This document shows positions 58,972-64,000 of a stretch of DNA of 64,000 bases, piece after piece; positions within the stretch are counted from its first letter, which is position 1, and the number at the start of each line of letters is the position of its first letter. The translations under genes were made by a program, and so were the position numbers. The notes under the pieces were generated by a model. That model made no database searches. It was not told the DNA's origin and was given only the letters and a program-made list of their open reading frames with translations. The stretch is taken from assembly GCA_016787085.1 (NCBI GenBank), contig JAEUVJ010000070.1, forward strand, positions 1-64,000, written 5' to 3'. This DNA comes from Chitinophagaceae bacterium. GTDB lineage: Bacteria > Bacteroidota > Bacteroidia > Chitinophagales > Chitinophagaceae.

Positions 58972-59910
58972 TCAGGCTGTTACTTCCTGGAACTGCCGGG
59001 CAGTGGGTGTATTTCCCACCAGGCGGATAAAGATGTCATTCAGGGAAGGCAGTATTTCATTGAATGATTCTATCCGCAGGCCCTTGTTGATGAAGTATTG
59101 TAACACATCATTATTACTGTAGCCGGGATCTACTTTTATCACCACTTCGTTGTCATCTTTTTTCTTTACTTCAAAAAGGTGTATGGCCAGGTGTTCCGGC
59201 GTCACATGATCGGCAAAGCTTACTTTGAATAGATGCTCTTTGAAATCCTGTTTTACCTGTTTTACTGTGCCATCGAGGATCTTTTGGCCCTTATTCACGA
59301 GGGCGATATGGTCGCATATCTCTTCCACCTGCTCCATACGATGAGTACTGAAGATGATGGTGGCCCCTTTCTGGGCGAGGTTATAGATCTCGTCTTTGAT
59401 CAGGTTGGTATTGACGGGATCGAGGCCGCTGAAAGGTTCATCAAGAATGATGAGTTTAGGTTCGTGTAAAACCGTGGTAACGAACTGCAGTTTTTGCGAC
59501 ATACCTTTTGAAAGATCTTCCACTTTCTTATTCCACCAGGTATGCATATCAAATTTGATGAACCATTCTTTGATCTTCCGGTTCGCTTCGCTTCTTTTTA
59601 ACCCTTTCAGTTGTGCAAGGTATTCCGTTTGCTCGCCGATCTTCATTTTTTTGTATAGTCCTCTTTCTTCAGGCATATACCCGATCTTACTGATATCATT
59701 AATGGGATCAAATTTTTTCCCGTCGAAAAAGATATCTCCTTCATCCGGGTAAAAGATCCCGGTGATCATGCGGATCAGCGTGGTCTTACCGGCGCCATTG
59801 GGTCCGAGTAATCCGAATATCTGTCCTTTTTCAATGGTAAGGCTGATGTCGTCAACCGCTTTTTGCGTAGCAAAGTATTTTCTCAGGTGATGAAGTTCCA
59901 GTATGGGCAT
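58972..59910 (-). CDS. ABC transporter ATPase (NatA-like)
   Basis: This 312-residue ATPase carries Walker A GPNGAGKTT (about 36-44), signature LSKGMSQK, Walker B LIILDEPFSGLDP and the His switch in STHR. The C-terminal domain (about 220-312) is typical of NatA/EcsA-like exporters. The ATG at 59910 (MPILELHHL) is chosen over 59949 because it gives the normal distance to the first strand and lies downstream of a -7 element. It is co-transcribed with the permease at 57669-58940. Confidence 0.93.
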   Translation of the reverse strand: MPILELHHLRKYFATQKAVDDISLTIEKGQIFGLLGPNGAGKTTLIRMITGIFYPDEGDIFFDGKKFDPINDISKIGYMPEERGLYKKMKIGEQTEYLAQLKGLKRSEANRKIKEWFIKFDMHTWWNKKVEDLSKGMSQKLQFVTTVLHEPKLIILDEPFSGLDPVNTNLIKDEIYNLAQKGATIIFSTHRMEQVEEICDHIALVNKGQKILDGTVKQVKQDFKEHLFKVSFADHVTPEHLAIHLFEVKKKDDNEVVIKVDPGYSNNDVLQYFINKGLRIESFNEILPSLNDIFIRLVGNTPTARQFQEVTA

Positions 59911-59927
59911 GGTAAAAAATTGTATCG

Positions 59928-59935
59928 CAAAAATA
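59928..59935 (-). promoter_or_regulatory. -7 element of the NatAB-like operon
   Basis: On the minus strand TATTTTTG matches TAnnTTTG exactly, 17 nt before the ATG at 59910. A TTG lies 22 bp upstream as a possible -33. Confidence 0.55.
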
Positions 59936-60009
59936 GAGGTTACGGACAATCAGGGACAATATTTCGGTGAACGGGGTGGTAAACGGAGCGAACCGGCAAA
60001 AGCAGGCTG

Positions 60010-61584
60010 TCAATGGTGAAGTAAAGTGAACGCTATCCGGCTGGCTACCCGTTCGCCATCCATGGCAGCGCTGACAATACCTCCGGCATAGCCAGCTCCT
60101 TCGCCACAGGGATATAAAGTATGTAGCTGCGGATGCTGCAATGTTTCACTATTCCTTGGTATGCGCACGGGAGATGAAGTCCGGGATTCGGTTGCCACCA
60201 GAACAGCCTCATTCGTATAATAGCCTTTCATTTTTTTTTCCAGCTGTTTGAACGCCTGCTGCAGCCTGTCATGAATAAAACCGGGAAGTACTTCTTTGAG
60301 AGAAGCAGAATGGATACCGGGCAAATACGAACAATCGGGCAGGGAGGAAGATATCTTTCCACCGGTAAAATCAACCAGTCTCTGGGCAGGCGCTACGAAC
60401 TTACCCCCGCCGGCATTGAATGCTTTTTGCTCAACTGATTGCTGGAAGTTCATTAGTAAAAGAGGACTGTCAGCTTCTTTTTTTAAGATTGCTGCAGCAT
60501 CCTTCTGCTCAACAGATACGACAATACCGCTGTTGGCATATGGGTTATTTCTTTTGGAGGGAGACCATCCGTTCACTACCAGTTCGCCGGGATCGGTCGC
60601 TGCAGGGGCAATGATGCCGCCCGGGCACATACAGAAGGAGAAGACCCCTTTTCCGTCAACCTGCTGTACCCAGCTATAAGAAGCAGGGGGTAAAAACGCA
60701 TCCCTGGTCACACAATGATACTGGGCGCTGTCAATTACCGACTGGGGATGCTCCACTCTTACTCCAAGGGCGAAGGGTTTTGCTTCTATCCATATTCCTT
60801 TTGCATGGAGCAATTTGAAAATATCCCTTGCCGAATGACCTGTTGCCAGGATGACTGCATCTGCGGCAAAAGAATCACCATCCGCCGTCCGGACAGTTGT
60901 AATTATGTCTTTGCCGGTGATAAAGTCTGTTACTTTTTTTTCGAATAAAAATTCACCGCCGCAGGCGAGTACCTTTTGCCGCATGGCGGTAATAATATGA
61001 GGCAGCTTATTCGTGCCAATATGCGGGTGAGATTCATAAAGTATCTTTTCTTCTGCTCCGAAATGGACAAACAAGTTCAGGATGCGGTCAATATCGCCTC
61101 GTTTGGAACTGCGGGTATATAGTTTCCCATCGCTGTACGTACCGGCACCGCCCTCTCCAAAGCAATAGTTACTGTCCGGATTTATGTTACCTTCTTTATT
61201 TAGCATGGCCAGGTCTCTTCGGCGGGACCTGACGTCTTTTCCTCTTTCCAGTATAATGGGACGGATACCGGCTTCTATCAGCTTCAATGCGGCAAAAATG
61301 CCGGCCGGACCGGCGCCAACAATGATCACGTTACTGCTTGCTTTTGACACATCCCTGAATGAAAAGGAGAGGCGCTTTCTTTCCTGGTATGGCTCATCAA
61401 TAAATGCCTGCACGGTCAGGTTGACCCATGCCTGTTTACTGCGGGCATCTATGGACCGTTTAAGAATGTTATAGCCGTGAACTGCACTTGTGCTGACCGC
61501 TTCGGTCTTTGCGATATAGTTCTTTACAGCGGTTTCATCGGCTGCTTCGGAGGGAAGCAGTTTGAAAGAAAGGATCTTTTGCAT
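60010..61584 (-). CDS. FAD-dependent dehydrogenase (COG2509-like)
   Basis: This 524-residue flavoprotein starts at ATG 61584 (MQKILSFKLLPSEA). An N-terminal domain of about 85 residues precedes the FAD-binding dinucleotide fold GAGPAGIFAALKLIEAG with the acidic end ILERG. Further marks are CFGEGGAGTYSDGKL, AVILATGHSARD and the C-terminal PCGEGAGYAGGI flavin loop. This matches uncharacterised NAD(P)/FAD-dependent dehydrogenases. The substrate is unknown. A -7 element 37 nt upstream supports the start. Confidence 0.92.
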   Translation of the reverse strand: MQKILSFKLLPSEAADETAVKNYIAKTEAVSTSAVHGYNILKRSIDARSKQAWVNLTVQAFIDEPYQERKRLSFSFRDVSKASSNVIIVGAGPAGIFAALKLIEAGIRPIILERGKDVRSRRRDLAMLNKEGNINPDSNYCFGEGGAGTYSDGKLYTRSSKRGDIDRILNLFVHFGAEEKILYESHPHIGTNKLPHIITAMRQKVLACGGEFLFEKKVTDFITGKDIITTVRTADGDSFAADAVILATGHSARDIFKLLHAKGIWIEAKPFALGVRVEHPQSVIDSAQYHCVTRDAFLPPASYSWVQQVDGKGVFSFCMCPGGIIAPAATDPGELVVNGWSPSKRNNPYANSGIVVSVEQKDAAAILKKEADSPLLLMNFQQSVEQKAFNAGGGKFVAPAQRLVDFTGGKISSSLPDCSYLPGIHSASLKEVLPGFIHDRLQQAFKQLEKKMKGYYTNEAVLVATESRTSSPVRIPRNSETLQHPQLHTLYPCGEGAGYAGGIVSAAMDGERVASRIAFTLLHH

Positions 61585-61621
61585 TGCGGTCAGGTTTTTA
61601 TCCTGAAAAACAAATTCGGGG

Positions 61622-61629
61622 CAAATATA
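61622..61629 (-). promoter_or_regulatory. -7 element of the FAD dehydrogenase gene
   Basis: On the minus strand TATATTTG matches TAnnTTTG exactly, 37 nt before the ATG at 61584. It adjoins the T-tract of the upstream gene's terminator. Confidence 0.5.
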
Positions 61630-61666
61630 AAAAAGAAGAGCCGTCCTTTTATCAGGACAGCTCTTC
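61629..61666 (-). terminator. Terminator after the outer-membrane barrel gene
   Basis: On the minus strand GAAGAGCTGTCC and GGACGGCTCTTC form a 12-bp stem with one T-G pair (plus 61655-61666 and 61635-61646), followed by a T-run (plus 61630-61634). Confidence 0.85.
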
Positions 61667-61684
61667 AAAAAAGATATTATTGAC

Positions 61685-62329
61685 TTACTTCTTTGTTTTT
61701 TTAGATTTAACCCGGGGTGCTTTTTTTGCCTTTTTATGAAGTTTGTAACCGACTGTTACCTGTACAGCCTGGTTATAGAACGTATTTTCACCCTGGGCCG
61801 CACTTACATCCTGCGAGCCGTGTATGTAACGAATGTCAAACGTCCATTTTTTGGCCGACGTACCGATACCTGCGGTATAAGCAAAGTCAAAATCTTTGAC
61901 ATCATACGTAATCGTAGATGTTTCATATATCTGTTTTTGCCGGGCCCTGATCAGGATGTCATTTTCAATGCCGGCATAGATGTTAAAGCTCTTGACCACA
62001 TTATACTTCACCAGGATCGGAATGGAAAAGTAGTTATAGCGGAAGGTCACATCGCCCCAGAGTGTTGATTTGGCTTTGGCGCCCATTTGTGAGTAAAGGA
62101 ATTCGGGCTGAATGGTGACTCTGGCACTGATGGGTATTTGTACAAAAGCGCCGAACACCTGTCCCAGTTTAGGACCTAGGTCAATATCCTGGTAATCTAT
62201 GGCCGGCCTGAAGCCGCTGACATTTACCCCGGCTTTAAAACCAAAAGCCGCTTTTTGTTTCATCTTCTGCCCGAATACAATGGTAGAACAAAACAGTACT
62301 GCAATGATAGCAGTCAGTAATTTTCTCAT
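61685..62329 (-). CDS. Outer-membrane beta-barrel protein
   Basis: This 214-residue protein has a signal peptide (1-20, STIVFGQ). Its body of about eight alternating amphipathic strands (AFGFKAGVNVSGF, TIQPEFLYSQMG, YNYFSIPILVKYN, AYTAGIGTSAKKW) is typical of PorT-like/outer-membrane barrel domain proteins of Bacteroidota. It has an unusually basic C-terminus (KKAKKAPRVKSKKTKK) after the last strand. The ATG at 62329 is chosen because it starts the signal peptide and follows a -7 element; the frame is open upstream to 62431. The role is unknown. Confidence 0.88.
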   Translation of the reverse strand: MRKLLTAIIAVLFCSTIVFGQKMKQKAAFGFKAGVNVSGFRPAIDYQDIDLGPKLGQVFGAFVQIPISARVTIQPEFLYSQMGAKAKSTLWGDVTFRYNYFSIPILVKYNVVKSFNIYAGIENDILIRARQKQIYETSTITYDVKDFDFAYTAGIGTSAKKWTFDIRYIHGSQDVSAAQGENTFYNQAVQVTVGYKLHKKAKKAPRVKSKKTKK

Positions 62330-62355
62330 ATCAGATCGTTTAGTTTTAGTAAAAA

Positions 62356-62363
62356 CAAATGTA
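62356..62363 (-). promoter_or_regulatory. -7 element of the barrel gene
   Basis: On the minus strand TACATTTG matches TAnnTTTG exactly, 26 nt before the ATG at 62329. TTTG lies 15 bp upstream, shorter than usual. Confidence 0.5.
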
Positions 62364-63055
62364 ATGATAATTAGTAAACAAACAGCCGTAAAATAATGAC
62401 AGGAAAAAGCTTTTTTAGAGCCTTTTTGCACTGTTTATCAGGCCTTAATTTTTTTGCTTGCCGGATAGAAAATAGTTTATATCTTTCAAATGCCAAACGA
62501 TGCCTGCAGAAGCACTTATACCGACCTCTGAATATCCTTCGCAAAATTTACCGTTGTACATCCGTAGCTTACACAAAACCATATTGAGTTTGATAGAGGA
62601 AAGAGCAGGAATTATCTTTTTTACGCAAGGCTGATCTTTTACAGTTAATTGCAAACGGACCGGAAACGATTGCAGTGTGATGACATGATGTGTTCAAATG
62701 TGAGAGATCAGTGATCGGTGGAAAAAGTCCTTTGACATGATTATGACGCAAACGAATAACGATCATTTTTTGTTTATGGCAAATGCTGTAATGTTGCACT
62801 GACAGATGAAATAATAAAGAGCAGAATATACAAAGAAAAGTAATTGGATTTTCCAAATTTTTATGGCAAAAACCGGCAAAATCTGATACTATTTTTTATA
62901 TCAAAAAAACAAATGGATAAAATTTTTTTTTAACCCGGAAATATAGATATTCGCCGTCCTGTCAAGTTTTTTTATTGACATGTGTGCAAAGATTTCCGGA
63001 GATTTTTTTTAGGAACAACTATAGTTAACCCGATATATAAATTGCTTACTGACTG
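62364..63055. other. Gene-free AT-rich region upstream of dnaA
   Basis: This stretch of about 690 bp has only short frames without family resemblance (for example 62445-62654 and 62569-62856 on the minus strand). It becomes very AT-rich from 62880, with T-runs and a TGTCAA/TTGACA inverted repeat (62960-62965, 62975-62980). The position suggests an origin or dnaA leader, but I see no cluster of TTATCCACA-type boxes; the closest is ATGGATAA near 62914. Confidence 0.5.
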
Positions 63056-64000
63056 ATGGAGAAAAATGCTGAAAAAATCTGGGCCAATTGTTTAAAGATC
63101 ATCAAGGATATTGTTGAATGGCAGCATTTCAAAACCTGGTTCGAACCCATCCAGCCTGTATCATTAAAGAATAACATACTCGTCATACAGGTACCCAGCC
63201 AGTTCTTTTTTGAATACCTCGAAGAACATTACGTCAATTTATTGGCAAAGACTTTGAAGAGAGAACTGGGAAAAGAAGCAAGGCTCGAATACCGCATCAT
63301 GGTGGACAGCGGTAACAGTAAGAATAAACCACTGACGATGGATGTGACGGGCCAGGGCATAAAAACCTTTTCAAACAACGAGATGGATTTCCCCTTAGTC
63401 ATCAATAACCCCGTCAAGAATCCTTTTGTCATTCCGGGCCTAAAGAAAATGCAGATAGACCCGCAGCTCAATCATATTTACACATTTGATACCTATATAG
63501 AAGGCGATTGCAACCGGGTAGCCCGCCGTGCCGGCAAGACAGTGGCTGAAAAGCCGGGTGCCAATTCCTTTAATCCGCTGGTGATCTATGGCGGGGTAGG
63601 GCTCGGAAAGACCCACCTGGCTCAGGCCATCGGTAATGAGGTCAAAAGACAGCACCCCAATAAGGTGGTATTATATGTAAGCTCGGAGAAATTCATCAAC
63701 CAGTTCATGGATCACAGTCGCAACAATGCGATCAATGACTTTATCCATTTTTACCAGTTGATAGATGTCCTGATCATAGATGATGTGCAGTTCTTCAGCA
63801 AAGCGGAGAAATCACAGGATGCCTTTTTTGCCATATTCAATCACCTGCATCAGTCCCATAAGCAGCTTATCCTTACCTCGGACAAGCCTCCCAAAGATCT
63901 GGAAGGGGTTCAGGAAAGATTGCTCAGCCGGTTCCGCTGGGGACTGAGCGCCGACCTGCAGATACCCGACTATGAGACCCGTATTGACATCCTCGAAAAG
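63056..64000 (+). CDS. dnaA: Chromosomal replication initiator DnaA (3' end cut by window)
   Basis: The frame is open from ATG 63056 to the last base (315 codons). Domain I (about 1-85: KIWANCLKIIKDIVEWQHFKTWF) and a short linker precede the AAA+ domain. Walker A is YGGVGLGKTHLA, Walker B LIIDDVQFF and sensor I LTSDKPP. The arginine-finger segment SRFRWGL is followed by the window edge. DnaA binds oriC boxes and opens the duplex for replication. The C-terminal DNA-binding domain lies outside the window. Confidence 0.97.
   Translation, partial: MEKNAEKIWANCLKIIKDIVEWQHFKTWFEPIQPVSLKNNILVIQVPSQFFFEYLEEHYVNLLAKTLKRELGKEARLEYRIMVDSGNSKNKPLTMDVTGQGIKTFSNNEMDFPLVINNPVKNPFVIPGLKKMQIDPQLNHIYTFDTYIEGDCNRVARRAGKTVAEKPGANSFNPLVIYGGVGLGKTHLAQAIGNEVKRQHPNKVVLYVSSEKFINQFMDHSRNNAINDFIHFYQLIDVLIIDDVQFFSKAEKSQDAFFAIFNHLHQSHKQLILTSDKPPKDLEGVQERLLSRFRWGLSADLQIPDYETRIDILEK

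Noticed and set aside
62445..62856. Two small minus-strand frames upstream of dnaA
   Set aside because: No family resemblance, overlapping frames, no promoter element and a composition like intergenic DNA.
62905..62920. DnaA box
   Set aside because: ATGGATAA matches the consensus only partly and is single; origins normally carry clusters.
63137..63155. GGTTCGAACCC resembling a tRNA T-arm
   Set aside because: It lies inside dnaA, encodes WFEPI, and no acceptor or anticodon arms surround it.

Overview
The window reads as chromosomal DNA of a Bacteroidota species, most likely Chitinophagaceae. The evidence is TAnnTTTG-type -7 promoter elements, type IX secretion C-terminal domains, a FadN-type beta-oxidation protein, DUF4293- and DUF6427-like membrane proteins, short Bacteroidota Crp/Fnr and ECF sigma proteins, and weak Shine-Dalgarno sequences. 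I found no rRNA, tRNA, CRISPR array, prophage or intact insertion sequence. Gene density is high and most genes are housekeeping or cell-envelope genes.

Layout. 1-2000: ftsZ, cut by the window start. 2.2-3.4 kb: an AT-rich gene with its own promoter, then a GNAT acetyltransferase. 3.4-6.2 kb: an ABC exporter locus in which permease, ATPase 3' end and GNAT 3' end were tandemly duplicated, leaving an orphan permease and two gene scars. 6.3-10 kb: a TIGR01777 epimerase converging on a catalytic/non-catalytic M16 peptidase pair. 10.2-13.6 kb: a probable operon of fadN, a 119-aa protein and a cytosolic matrixin-like zincin. 13.7-18.6 kb: YceI, OB-fold and a 1,260-aa AsmA-like protein. 18.7-21.3 kb: metG and a small companion. 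21.4-26.1 kb: a Crp/Fnr regulator, a GH3 beta-glucosidase and a double-esterase fusion, with a perfect FNR-type palindrome between regulator and glucosidase. 26.2-30.5 kb: LD-carboxypeptidase, katG and divergent oxyR. 30.5-35.5 kb: two paralogous hydrolases flanking a TPR lipoprotein, then kup. 35.8-41.7 kb: a secreted protein, a DUF6427-like protein, purQ, a stand-alone DsbD-alpha protein and dsbD. 42-45.7 kb: ECF sigma factor and uvrA. 46-50.5 kb: two T9SS cargo proteins. 50.5-56.5 kb: DUF4293 protein, glyA, a sugar nucleotidyltransferase, a nitronate monooxygenase-like enzyme, a carboxypeptidase-regulatory-like protein, M48 peptidase and YbjQ. 56.6-62.3 kb: coiled-coil protein, NatAB-like ABC transporter, FAD dehydrogenase and outer-membrane barrel. 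63-64 kb: the 5' part of dnaA.

Several genes form evident working units. KatG and OxyR are divergent, with an exact match to the E. coli OxyR motif next to the oxyR start codon. The GH3 enzyme and double esterase look like a hemicellulose- or glucan-degrading pair under the adjacent Crp/Fnr protein. The stand-alone DsbD-alpha protein keeps the redox cysteines that the alpha domain of the neighbouring DsbD has lost. ABC ATPase/permease pairs occur twice.

The most interesting signals are this DsbD division of labour, GC-rich palindromic repeats read in frame inside fadN, a set of genes whose -7 element lies only 4-5 nt before the ATG (predicted leaderless mRNAs), a double-operator promoter before the coiled-coil gene, and the duplication scar in the ABC locus. 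I did not see a complete, clearly new multi-gene system. The zincin plus 119-aa partner is the best candidate for an undescribed small module.
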